Source: Cryobacterium psychrotolerans
GTDB taxonomy: Bacteria; Actinomycetota; Actinomycetes; Actinomycetales; Microbacteriaceae
Direction of reading: 5' to 3'
NCBI RefSeq assembly: GCF_900101115.1
Contig: NZ_FNFU01000018.1
Location: forward strand, 1 to 56,832
Length of the DNA stretch: 56,832 nt
Every line of letters begins with the position of its first letter. Positions within the stretch are counted from its first letter, which is position 1. The notes below the pieces were generated by a model that saw only the letters and a list, made by a program, of their open reading frames with translations, did not search any database and was not told the DNA's origin. Made by a program: the position numbers and the translations under genes. Below are positions 15,035 to 22,456 of the stretch, piece after piece.

Positions 15035-16918
15035 CTACCGGGCGAGCAGCATCTGCCGGAAGAACGCAGCCAGCGCCGCGGTCGCCGTCAGCGGCAACAC
15101 GTTCGCCACGTACTGGTCCGGACGCACCACCACAACCGCGCCACCGCGGTTGATGCCGCGGAGCTCGAAGATGTCGTGCTCCGGGTCTGCGGCGTACACC
15201 TTCTCGTAGTCGATCAGCGCGAACGGACCGGTCTTCGGCAGGAACGCGCCGGGAACCCGGCCGATGTCCACGCCGGCGTGCGCCTGCTGGTAGACCACCT
15301 TGACGTCGAAGACGCTGTCGATGTCGCTCCCCGCGGGAGTGTGCACGAGAAGCGGCGAATCAGGCGAGGTCTGCATCCAGTGCGCCCAGTCCGCCAGCGC
15401 CGAGGGCTCACCGGATGCGGCGGCATCCGCGAACGCGTACACGCGCCAGCGCCCATCGGCGCGGTGGTGGTGCCCCAGCTGCACCGGGTTGGCGTCCGCG
15501 ACGCGAACCACCGGGGCGGACTTGAAGCGCTTGCCGACCGGGAACCCGGTGGCGAGTTCCTGGTGGGTCGACTCGCCAATCAGCATCGACGCCGGGTACT
15601 GCGTCATGAAACCGGCAGGGAACTCGGCGGTCTTCGTGTAGAACTCCTCCAACGGCACGTCGAGCTCCTCCGGCTTTTTCGCCATCAGGCTCGACCACTC
15701 CTTGTCGAAGTCGATGAGGTTCCTGGCGATGACCTGACGCTCGGCCGAGTAGGTGCCGAGCAGGGTTTCGGGGCTGCGGCCGTCGAGCACATGGCCGAGC
15801 TTCCAGCCCAGGTTGAAGCCGTCCTGCATCGAGACGTTCATGCCCTGGCCGGCCTTGGCGCTGTGCGTGTGGCACGCGTCACCGGTGATGAAGACGCGCG
15901 GCGTGCGGGTGCCGATCTCGTGGGGGAGCACGTCGTCGAATCGGTCGGTGAGACGATGGGCGACCTCGTACACGCTGTGCCAGGCGACGTTCTTCACGTC
16001 CAGCGTGTAGGGGTGCAGGATCGCGTTCGCTTTCCCGATGATTTCGTCGATCGTCGTTTTTCGCACGGCCCCATTGTCGTCGTCGGCCACGTCGCCCAGG
16101 TCGACGTACATGCGGAACAGGTAGCCGCCCTCGCGCGGAATGAGCAGGATGCTTCCGCCCGAGCCGGACTGGATCGCGCATTTCGTGCGAATGTCCGGGA
16201 AGTCGGTGACCGCGAGCACGTCCATGACCCCCCAGGCGTGCTTTGCCTGGTCGCCGGCGAGCGTGCAGCCGATGGAGTCGCGCACGCCACTGCGGGCACC
16301 GTCGGCGCCGACCACGTATTTGGCGTGAACGGTGCGCTCCTGTCCCGCCCGTTCCCCGGTGGTGTGCGCGAGCGTCACCGTGACGGGATATTCGCCCTCG
16401 TTGCTATTCGACAGGCCGCGGAACTCCAGGCCGAAATCAGGCTTCATTCGCGTCGGCGAATTGGCCATCACCTCGGCGAAGTAGTCCAACACGCGCGCCT
16501 GGTTGACGATGAGGTGCGGGAACTCGCTGATGCCGGTGGGGTCATCCACCGCGCGAGCGGTGCGGATGATGCGCGACCGGTCGCTCGGGTCCGGCTTCCA
16601 GAATGCCATCTCGGTAATGCGGTAGGCCTCGGCGATGATGCGCTCCGCGAAACCGAACGCCTGGAAGGTCTCGACGCTGCGGGCCTGGATACCGTCGGCC
16701 TGCCCGATCGGAAGGCGTGCGCCGCGGCGCTCCACGATACGAGTCGTGATACCCGGGAACTGGGAGAGCTGGGCTGCGGTGATCATGCCCGCTGGGCCCG
16801 TTCCGACGATGAGCACGTCGACATTCTCGGGGAGCTCGTCGGGACGGTCGAGGCCGACCCCTGCGGCGTCCTGGATGCGCGGGTCTGTGGATACGTATCC
16901 GTGGTGGTGGAACTGCAC
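15035..16918 (-). CDS. FAD-dependent aromatic hydroxylase (3-hydroxybenzoate 4-monooxygenase/phenol hydroxylase type)
   Basis: The 627-residue protein is full length for the phenol hydroxylase/MobA group. Visible are the FAD Rossmann motif VDVLIVGTGPAGMITAAQLS (about 34-53), the DG motif YVVGADGARSGVRDSIG (about 200-216), the GD motif RVFITGDACHTHSAKAGQGM (about 335-355) and a C-terminal thioredoxin-fold region without redox cysteines (GVDIGRVPGAFLPKTGPFAL). It uses NAD(P)H and O2 to ortho-hydroxylate a phenolic acid. No other aromatic-catabolism genes lie beside it, so the substrate is open. Confidence 0.85.
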   Translation of the reverse strand: MQFHHHGYVSTDPRIQDAAGVGLDRPDELPENVDVLIVGTGPAGMITAAQLSQFPGITTRIVERRGARLPIGQADGIQARSVETFQAFGFAERIIAEAYRITEMAFWKPDPSDRSRIIRTARAVDDPTGISEFPHLIVNQARVLDYFAEVMANSPTRMKPDFGLEFRGLSNSNEGEYPVTVTLAHTTGERAGQERTVHAKYVVGADGARSGVRDSIGCTLAGDQAKHAWGVMDVLAVTDFPDIRTKCAIQSGSGGSILLIPREGGYLFRMYVDLGDVADDDNGAVRKTTIDEIIGKANAILHPYTLDVKNVAWHSVYEVAHRLTDRFDDVLPHEIGTRTPRVFITGDACHTHSAKAGQGMNVSMQDGFNLGWKLGHVLDGRSPETLLGTYSAERQVIARNLIDFDKEWSSLMAKKPEELDVPLEEFYTKTAEFPAGFMTQYPASMLIGESTHQELATGFPVGKRFKSAPVVRVADANPVQLGHHHRADGRWRVYAFADAAASGEPSALADWAHWMQTSPDSPLLVHTPAGSDIDSVFDVKVVYQQAHAGVDIGRVPGAFLPKTGPFALIDYEKVYAADPEHDIFELRGINRGGAVVVVRPDQYVANVLPLTATAALAAFFRQMLLAR

Positions 16919-17166
16919 GGCTTCCTCACTTCGTTGTGGGCGAATCGGACATCACTGTCGCTGTATCTTCGATAATCCAACGCGCAGTTCTTTTGTCGCT
17001 TTCTGAATCGTATATCATCTGGCTGGCCGCGGTGCTGTGCGACGAAGACGCGCCCGAACAACGCCCGGGACTGGTGCCGAGGCGCGGGGGTGTCGCTTTG
17101 CGGGCACTGCGGCTATCTTTATGCCGATGGAGTAGTCAGGAAGACCTCGTGGAAACGGAGGATCGG

Positions 17167-17367
17167 ATGGGTACGGACAGCCGGGCACGGGTGATCGTGC
17201 GAGAGGGACCATGGGGATTCGTCTTCTTGTTGGCGTACATCGGAGCCGCCATCTACTTCATCTCGATGTCAAGCGGATCATTCTGGGGCGTCATCCTCGG
17301 ACTGCTCCAGGCGGCCGTCTGGCCGGTCTACGTCATCTACCACGTGTTGGTGCTGATCGGCGCCTGA
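17167..17367 (+). CDS. Small membrane protein (66 aa)
   Basis: ATG 17167 lies 6 nt after CGGAGGA. The product has a short charged N-terminus and two hydrophobic segments, PWGFVFLLAYIGAAIYFIS and FWGVILGLLQAAVWPVYVIY, ending VLVLIGA. The composition and the good ribosome site support a real gene. The family is not recognised; similar two-helix proteins are common in Actinobacteria. It is divergent from the monooxygenase. Confidence 0.7.
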   Translation: MGTDSRARVIVREGPWGFVFLLAYIGAAIYFISMSSGSFWGVILGLLQAAVWPVYVIYHVLVLIGA

Positions 17368-17442
17368 TCGCCCCGCCTGAGCCCAGGCTGCTACCCGTGC
17401 GTTTCCGCAACGGGTTCGTCGCAGCGCGGTAGCCTGTCGGCC

Positions 17443-18429
17443 ATGAGCCTCGACCCCGCCCTGCTCGACTGGATGCTCGACGCCGACCCGGCGCTGCGCT
17501 GGCGGGTCGAGCGCGACCTGGCCGGCGCGCCACCCGACGTGTGGGGCGCGACCCGGGCCCGAATCGCGACGGAGGGGTTCGGTGCGCGGCTGCTCGCGCT
17601 GCAGGAGCCGGACGGGCAGTGGGCGGGCGGGGCGTACTTCCCGAAGGACTTCGACTTCGAGGGCCCCGAGGCGGCCGATGACGCGGGACAGCCGTACACC
17701 GCGACGACGTGGTCGCTCAACGCGCTCCGCGACTGGGGCCTGGATGCCGCCGTCCTGGCCGGCACGGCCGACCTGCTCGCCGCGAACAGCCGCTGGGAAT
17801 ACGAGAACCTGCCGTATTGGGGAGGCGAAGTCGACTGCTGCATCAACGCGTTCACGCTCGCCAACGGCGTCTGGCTCGGGGCGGATGTCTCCGGCATCGC
17901 CCAGTGGTTCCTCGACCACCAGATGGCCGAAGGCGGCTGGAACTGCGAGTGGGTCGAGGGCTCGACCCGGTCGTCATTCCACTCCACGCTCAACTCGCTG
18001 AAGGGCCTGCTGTACTACGAGGCTGCGACCGGAGGCAGCGACGCGCAGCGCGCTGCCCGACGAGCCGGTGAGGAATACCTGCTGCAGCGTCGGCTGCTGC
18101 GCCGGCTGTCCACCGGCGAGCCCGTCGCTCCATGGGCGACGCGGTTCGTGTACCCGTTCCGCTGGTTCTACAGTGTGCTGAACGCGGCGGACTACTTCCG
18201 GGCGGCGGCGCTGCACGACGGGACGGCCCCCGATCCGCGGCTCGCCGACGCCATCGAGGTAATCCGCGCCGCCCGGCGCCCCGACGGCACCTGGCTGCAG
18301 GAGCGCCGCCACCCCGGGCGGGTGTGGTTCGAGGTCGATGTGCCGGCCGGCGAGCCGTCCAGGTGGCTCACGTTCTACGGCACGCGGGTGCTCGAGTGGT
18401 GGGATGCTTCCTTAGCTTCCGGGTCCTGA
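17443..18429 (+). CDS. Squalene-cyclase-like alpha/alpha-barrel protein
   Basis: ATG 17443; 328 residues. The repeats resemble terpene-cyclase QW motifs: LLALQEPDGQWAGGAYFPKD, WFLDHQMAEGGWNCEWVEGS and IRAARRPDGTWLQERRHPGR. The protein is half the length of squalene-hopene cyclase and has no DxDD protonation motif, so cyclase activity is unlikely. It looks like a stand-alone prenyltransferase/squalene-oxidase-repeat domain. EWVEGSTRSSFHSTLNSLKG and GEVDCCINAF are conserved-looking pockets that might bind a substrate. It overlaps the convergent gene at its 3' end by 18 bp. Confidence 0.7.
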   Translation: MSLDPALLDWMLDADPALRWRVERDLAGAPPDVWGATRARIATEGFGARLLALQEPDGQWAGGAYFPKDFDFEGPEAADDAGQPYTATTWSLNALRDWGLDAAVLAGTADLLAANSRWEYENLPYWGGEVDCCINAFTLANGVWLGADVSGIAQWFLDHQMAEGGWNCEWVEGSTRSSFHSTLNSLKGLLYYEAATGGSDAQRAARRAGEEYLLQRRLLRRLSTGEPVAPWATRFVYPFRWFYSVLNAADYFRAAALHDGTAPDPRLADAIEVIRAARRPDGTWLQERRHPGRVWFEVDVPAGEPSRWLTFYGTRVLEWWDASLASGS

Positions 18430-18891
18430 GATTCTGGGTTCGAAGACCACCACGGCCGTCTCCGTCGGCCGGCGGCGGGCGTAGCCGTCGAGATCCTTGT
18501 CGAGTGACCGCCAGAGGTCCCAGAGCCGGGCACGGTCCGCCCCGGTCGCGGCGTGGGCGACGACCTCACGGGTCCCGTCGGTGAGCTGCACCCGGGCCTG
18601 CGGGTGCGCCTGCAGGTTCAGCCACCACGCGGGTTCTCCTTCGCCCCAGCCGTTCATCGCCATGGTCACCAGGTTCGGGCCGTCCTCGAAATAGCCGACG
18701 ATCACCGAGCGCTCCTGACCGCTGCGGCGCCCGATTGTGGTCAATCGCAGTGCGCCCCAACGCTCGGCCCGAGCGGGCCACAGGCCGCGACGCCCGCCGG
18801 TGAACCGGACCAGGGCCCGGTGCACCTTCCAGAAGAGCACGATGAACCATCGCGGCTGAAGTCGCGGGGTCCGTTCGCTCTCACCAGGCAT
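18412..18891 (-). CDS. F420-dependent nitroreductase-like (DUF385/Ddn family) protein
   Basis: ATG 18891 (MPGESERTPRLQPRWFIVLF) is the family-like start; the frame is open further upstream without a site. The 159 residues show the split-barrel: LRLTTIGRRSGQERSVIVGY, FEDGPNLVTMAMNGWGEGEP, AWWLNLQAHPQARVQLTDGT and REVVAHAATGADRARLWDLW. This is the deazaflavin (F420) oxidoreductase family related to mycobacterial Ddn, consistent with an F420-making actinobacterium. The substrate is unknown. Confidence 0.85.
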   Translation of the reverse strand: MPGESERTPRLQPRWFIVLFWKVHRALVRFTGGRRGLWPARAERWGALRLTTIGRRSGQERSVIVGYFEDGPNLVTMAMNGWGEGEPAWWLNLQAHPQARVQLTDGTREVVAHAATGADRARLWDLWRSLDKDLDGYARRRPTETAVVVFEPRISGPGS

Positions 18892-19127
18892 CCTGATCAG
18901 CCCCTTCCGTCGTCGACACCGGTCATGGTAGCGGGGTCTGGTCACCCGCGCGCCCTGCCTGGAGGCGACGTCACGGCATGTAGTCCCGGTCGGCCGTTCC
19001 TCGTGGTGCCTGCCGGCGAGCATGAACAACTGCGGTGTATTGTGCGGCCGCCGCGGGCCGGTTGCCAGCTTGAGGCAATAGGTTTTTTCCATGGATAGGA
19101 TCGCCCTTCCCCTGGATTGGATTGCCA
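18892..19127. other. Intergenic region between divergent genes, no gene seen
   Basis: These 236 bp separate the Ddn-like gene (minus) and the zinc-ribbon gene (plus). Open frames here are short and show no family features or ribosome sites. Promoters for both genes should lie here, but no clear consensus pair was found. Confidence 0.4.
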
Positions 19128-19424
19128 ATGAAATGCCCCACCGATGACACTCTCCTGGTCATGACAGACCGCTCGGGGATCGAAATTGACTACTGCCCCC
19201 AGTGCCGGGGTGTGTGGTTGGACCGTGGCGAACTCGACAAGATCATCGAGCGATCTTCGATCGCTGCCGTGCCGCAGGCATCCGCCCAGCCTCCAGCCGG
19301 CTACCCGGCGAACGACGGCTGGTCACGCGGCCGCACGGACGACGCACACGGCCAGTCCCACGGCGGTTACTCGGACGGGCGAAAGCGCAAGAAAGAGAAC
19401 TGGCTCAGCGAGCTCTTCGATTGA
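19128..19424 (+). CDS. TFIIB-type zinc-ribbon protein
   Basis: ATG 19128; 98 residues. MKCPTDDTLLVMTDRSGIEI plus DYCPQCRGVWLDRGELDKII is the zf-TFIIB domain (PF13453), with Cys3 and the CPQC pair; the usual second N-terminal Cys is Asp here (CPTDD). A low-complexity Gly/Ser/Asp linker leads to KRKKENWLSELFD, the common C-terminus of this family. Function is unknown; it is probably a small nucleic-acid- or protein-binding factor. Confidence 0.8.
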   Translation: MKCPTDDTLLVMTDRSGIEIDYCPQCRGVWLDRGELDKIIERSSIAAVPQASAQPPAGYPANDGWSRGRTDDAHGQSHGGYSDGRKRKKENWLSELFD

Positions 19425-19785
19425 GCCGAATCCGGCAATCACCAGGGCAGCGATCGAATCCGCCCACCCCCACCCCCGCAGAGAGTTGAGCAGCAGTCCA
19501 CCGAGGTGCGCTGCGGACAGATAGCTGCACATCAGGGTCTGCTTCGAGTCCGCCACGGCCGACGCCGACCCCAGCTCACGGCCGGTGCGGCGCTCCAGCC
19601 AGCTCAGCACCGGCATGACGGCAGCCAGCGCGATCCCGACCGGGCTGTGCTCCGCTTCGCGAAGGCCAGAGATCGACGGGTCGGCATCGACAATCACGTG
19701 GGCGGCCAGGCCGAAGAACGCGTACGCGATGACGCGTTTCGTTTTCGGGCGGATCGGTGTCGCGAACGTCGACGACCATGCACTG
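19412..19785 (-). pseudogene. Cation diffusion facilitator (CDF) transporter, fragment
   Basis: In one minus-strand frame the sequence reads VIAYAFFGLAAHVIVDADPS, EAEHSPVGIALAAVMPVLSW, RRTGRELGSASAVADSKQTL, MCSYLSAAHLGGLLLNSLRG and WGWADSIAALVIAGFGSIEE. These correspond to helices 3-6 of CDF exporters, including the ADxKQT and WAD metal-site segments. Helices 1-2 and their start codon are absent, and the C-terminus runs into the zinc-ribbon gene. Upstream, TGACT-ATAC-AGTCA (about 19786-19799) may be the leftover metalloregulator site of the original gene. Confidence 0.72.
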
Positions 19786-19843
19786 ACTATACAGTCACCA
19801 CTGATCTGTGGAGGCCTCACCGCCAGGTGCGCCGTGCGTCGGA

Positions 19844-20740
19844 CTAAGACCGTCTGAGCCGTGCCGCAGCCGCTTCCCGCACGACGTGCGTGAGGCCGTC
19901 GAGCAGGGGAGAGGCGAGGTTCCACCGCTGCCAGTAGAGCCGAACGTCGACCGGATGCTTCGGCGCGAGCTCCACGAGGGCGCCGGCGCGGAGGTGGGCG
20001 TCGGCCTGCTGCTCGGGCAGAAGACCCCAGCCGAGTCCAAGCACAATCGAGCGGGCGAAGTCGGCGGAGGTCGGGATGAGGTGCCGAGGTCCGGACGGCT
20101 CGCGGCCGGTTGCCGTGCGCACAAAATCGCGCTGCAGCTCGTCCTTCCGGTCGAAGTCGACGACTGGGATGCGGTCGAGGTCGGCGAGGTCGCCGCGGGG
20201 GTTCCAGCGTGAGAGGAAGGCGGGGGAGGCGACGGCCTTGTAACGCATGACCCCGAGCAGACTCGACGTGCATCCCTGCACGGCCTGTTCTGCCGCTGTC
20301 ACTGCGGCCATGACGGTGCCGGAGCGAAGGAGGGAGACGGTGTACTCCTCATCGTCACGGTGCACGTCGAAGATGGCGCCGAAGCGCTCGTGGGCGGTTG
20401 CGAGGGCGGGCAGGAACCAGGTCGCGAGTGAGTCCGCATTGACGGCGACGGCGATCGAGTACGTCGCCTGTTCCTGGCCGTCCTCGCCCAGATCCCGGCG
20501 AAGGTCTTTGCCGAGGAGATCCACTTCGCGTGCGTAGCGCGCCACGCTTTCGCCCGCGGCGGTGGCCCGGGCGGGATTCGTGCGTTGCACGAGCAGCTGC
20601 CCGGTCGCCTCCTCCATCGCCTTGATGCGCTGGGATACTGCAGAGGCGGTGACGTGCAGGCGCACAGCGGCGGCGTCGAACGTGCCCTCGTCAAGGACCG
20701 CCACGAGGGTCCGCAGATGTTCGAGGGAATACGACGGCAT
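19844..20740 (-). CDS. lysG: LysR-type regulator LysG/ArgP
   Basis: ATG 20740; 298 residues, standard LTTR length. The winged helix reads LEHLRTLVAVLDEGTFDAAA and VRLHVTASAVSQRIKAMEEA, followed by the IciA/ArgP-like effector domain (YSIAVAVNADSLATWFLPAL, GLGWGLLPEQQADAHLRAGA). It is divergently placed next to a LysE exporter gene, the arrangement known from Corynebacterium glutamicum, where LysG with lysine, arginine or histidine switches lysE on. The 71-bp intergenic region should hold its site. Confidence 0.88.
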   Translation of the reverse strand: MPSYSLEHLRTLVAVLDEGTFDAAAVRLHVTASAVSQRIKAMEEATGQLLVQRTNPARATAAGESVARYAREVDLLGKDLRRDLGEDGQEQATYSIAVAVNADSLATWFLPALATAHERFGAIFDVHRDDEEYTVSLLRSGTVMAAVTAAEQAVQGCTSSLLGVMRYKAVASPAFLSRWNPRGDLADLDRIPVVDFDRKDELQRDFVRTATGREPSGPRHLIPTSADFARSIVLGLGWGLLPEQQADAHLRAGALVELAPKHPVDVRLYWQRWNLASPLLDGLTHVVREAAAARLRRS

Positions 20741-20811
20741 TAGCTCTCCTAACGGTGAGTAAGAAACATTAGCTGTTCTGTCGTCAGGCGGCTGAGTAGG
20801 GTCGAGGAATA
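20741..20811. promoter_or_regulatory. lysG-lysE divergent promoter region
   Basis: The 71-bp AT-richer spacer contains the related half-sites TTAGCTCTCCTAACGG and AACATTAGCTGTTC, plausible LysG contacts. By analogy with C. glutamicum it controls lysE. Exact promoter hexamers are not obvious. Confidence 0.4.
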
Positions 20812-21492
20812 ATGCAGATCGTGATTGCGCCCTTGTTGATGGGCCTCGGAACCGGGCTCGCCCTCATCGTCGCCATCGGGGCCCAGAACGCGTTTGTTCT
20901 GCGGCTCGGCATCGCCGGCCGGGGCCGGGAGATCCTCGCCGTCGTCGCTATCTGCGCCGCATCCGACATCGCGCTCATCGCCGCCGGGGTGCTCGGCATC
21001 GGTTCCGTGGTCGAGCGCTTTCCCGTGGCGCTCATCGTGCTGCGCTTTGTCGGCGCTGCCTTCCTGATCGGCTACGGAGTGCTGGCCGCTCGCCGCGCGG
21101 TGCACCCAGGTGCGCTGCGCGTCGACGACGGCGCGGTGCCGCCGGCTCCGGGCGCTGCCGAGGCTCAGGGCGGCAGCACGCTGACCGTCGAACGCCCAAT
21201 CCGTCTCCGCGCAGCGGTGGTGACCGCACTGGCTTTCACCTGGCTCAACCCGCACGTGTACCTCGACACCCTGATTTTCGCCGGATCGATCGCCAACCAG
21301 CAGGGTCCTGACCTGCGCTGGTGGTGGGCGGCCGGCGCCATGATCGCGAGCCTCGTCTGGTTCTTCGCCCTTGGCTTCGGCGCCCGCCTGCTCCGGCCGA
21401 TCTTCGCTCGTCCGGGGGCATGGCGCGTTCTGGACATCTGCATCGCAGTGGGAATGATCGGCCTCGGGCTTGGCCTCGCAATCGCCGGCTGA
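20812..21492 (+). CDS. lysE: LysE/ArgO-type basic amino acid exporter
   Basis: ATG 20812; 226 residues. Six hydrophobic segments are visible, with the family start PLLMGLGTGLALIVAIGAQN, AFVLRLGIAG, the helix AVVAICAASDIALIAAGVLG, and the conserved AFTWLNPHVYLDTLIFAGSI. It exports excess lysine/arginine across the membrane. A slightly long, Ala/Pro-rich cytoplasmic loop at about 100-125 is the only oddity. It is paired with divergent lysG. Confidence 0.9.
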   Translation: MQIVIAPLLMGLGTGLALIVAIGAQNAFVLRLGIAGRGREILAVVAICAASDIALIAAGVLGIGSVVERFPVALIVLRFVGAAFLIGYGVLAARRAVHPGALRVDDGAVPPAPGAAEAQGGSTLTVERPIRLRAAVVTALAFTWLNPHVYLDTLIFAGSIANQQGPDLRWWWAAGAMIASLVWFFALGFGARLLRPIFARPGAWRVLDICIAVGMIGLGLGLAIAG

Positions 21493-21558
21493 CCGACCGA
21501 GCCTGCCGGCATCCGAACCCCTTGCGGCACCACGTCAGGAAAGCTAAAGTACAACCAA

Positions 21559-21933
21559 ATGGTTGTAGAAAGCGTAGTGGACGACGAAGCGGACCGCATC
21601 TTTCATGCGCTCGCCGATGCGACGCGCCGGGACATCGTGGTGCGTGTCGTCCAGCAGGAGCAGTCGGTGTCGACGCTCGCCGCAGGCTATGCCATGAGTT
21701 TCGCGGCGGTCCAGAAGCACGTGGCAGTGCTCGAGCGGGCGGCCCTGGTCGTCAAGGAACGCCGGGGGAGGGAGCAGATCGTGCACGGAAACCTCGAAAC
21801 CGTCCGCCGGGCCACCCGCCTGCTTCAGCGCTACGAGGAACTCTGGCGGTATCGCGTGCAGAACATCAGCAGCATCCTGTCCGAAGACCGAGAAGAAGAC
21901 CGAGAAGAAGACCGAGAAACGGAAAACGAGTAA
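21559..21933 (+). CDS. ArsR-family regulator (SRPBCC-linked type)
   Basis: ATG 21559; 124 residues. DRIFHALADATRRDIVVRVV and STLAAGYAMSFAAVQKHVAV, LERAALVVKERRGREQIVHG form the winged helix of the metal-independent ArsR subgroup that precedes AHSA1 genes. No metal-binding cysteines are present. The C-terminus carries a repeated acidic/basic EDRE tail encoded by a 12-bp tandem repeat. It lies 12 bp before the SRPBCC gene. AAATGGTTG near the start may be part of the operator. Confidence 0.85.
   Translation: MVVESVVDDEADRIFHALADATRRDIVVRVVQQEQSVSTLAAGYAMSFAAVQKHVAVLERAALVVKERRGREQIVHGNLETVRRATRLLQRYEELWRYRVQNISSILSEDREEDREEDRETENE
21883..21918. repeat. 12-bp tandem repeat, three copies
   Basis: GAAGACCGAGAA is repeated exactly three times at 21883, 21895 and 21907, in frame inside the ArsR-family gene, giving the C-terminal REED/EDRE repeats. 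The copy number could vary by slippage without shifting the frame. Confidence 0.9.
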
Positions 21934-21945
21934 AGGAGAGAGTTC

Positions 21946-22440
21946 ATGACTGTCGTCAGTTCACACAAAGACCCGGAGGCGCTGACCCTCACGTTCGTGG
22001 CCGAGTTCGACGCGAGCGTGGAACGGGTGTGGCAGGTGTGGGAGGATCCCCGCCAGCTCGAGCGGTGGTGGGGCCCGCCCACGTGGCCGGCCACCTTCGA
22101 CCGGCACGACTTCGTGCAGGGTGGCCGGTCGAACTACTACATGACCGGCCCCGATGGCGAGAAGGCCCGCGGCTGGTGGGTGATCACGTCGATCCAGCCG
22201 CCGCACCGGCTGGAGTTCGACGACGGTTTCGCCGACGAAAACGGTGAGCCCGCCCGCGACATGGGCGCCACCCACGGTGTCGTGACGTTGGAAGCATCCG
22301 AGGTTGGCACCCGGATGACCGCCGTCACCACGTTCGAGAGCGTGGAGCAGCTCGAGAAGATGTCGGCCATGGGCATGGAGGAAGGCATGCGGGAGGCGCT
22401 GAGCCAGATCGATGCGCTGCTGGCCGAAGTGAGGGCCTGA
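21946..22440 (+). CDS. SRPBCC/AHSA1 domain protein
   Basis: ATG 21946 follows AAAGGAGAG. The 164 residues show the Bet v1/AHSA1 pattern: LTFVAEFDASVERVWQVWED, PRQLERWWGPPTWPATFDRH, GWWVITSIQPPHRLEFDDGF and the long C-terminal helix MGMEEGMREALSQIDALLAE. Such proteins bind hydrophobic ligands and are usually repressed by the ArsR-type gene upstream, as here. The ligand is unknown. It converges on arsA with a 9-bp gap. Confidence 0.87.
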   Translation: MTVVSSHKDPEALTLTFVAEFDASVERVWQVWEDPRQLERWWGPPTWPATFDRHDFVQGGRSNYYMTGPDGEKARGWWVITSIQPPHRLEFDDGFADENGEPARDMGATHGVVTLEASEVGTRMTAVTTFESVEQLEKMSAMGMEEGMREALSQIDALLAEVRA

Positions 22441-22456
22441 CCGGTCCGGTCAGGCC
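22434..22456. terminator. Bidirectional hairpin between SRPBCC gene and arsA
   Basis: The arms GGCCTGACCGG and CCGGTCAGGCC flank a single T and include the stop codons of both convergent genes. This perfect inverted repeat likely terminates transcription from both sides; no clear U-tract is present. Confidence 0.6.

Noticed and set aside
14963..16975. Plus-strand open frame of 670 codons opposite the flavin monooxygenase
   Set aside because: Composition is His/Arg/Val-rich without any motif. The minus strand carries FAD, DG and GD motifs.
19323..20273. A 316-codon minus-strand frame as one intact protein
   Set aside because: Its first two thirds are the antisense shadow frame of lysG; only the last part is a CDF-like sequence, so it was recorded as a CDF remnant instead.
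21883..21918. Possible CRISPR-like repeats
   Set aside because: The 12-bp units are contiguous, without spacers, and lie in frame in a coding sequence.
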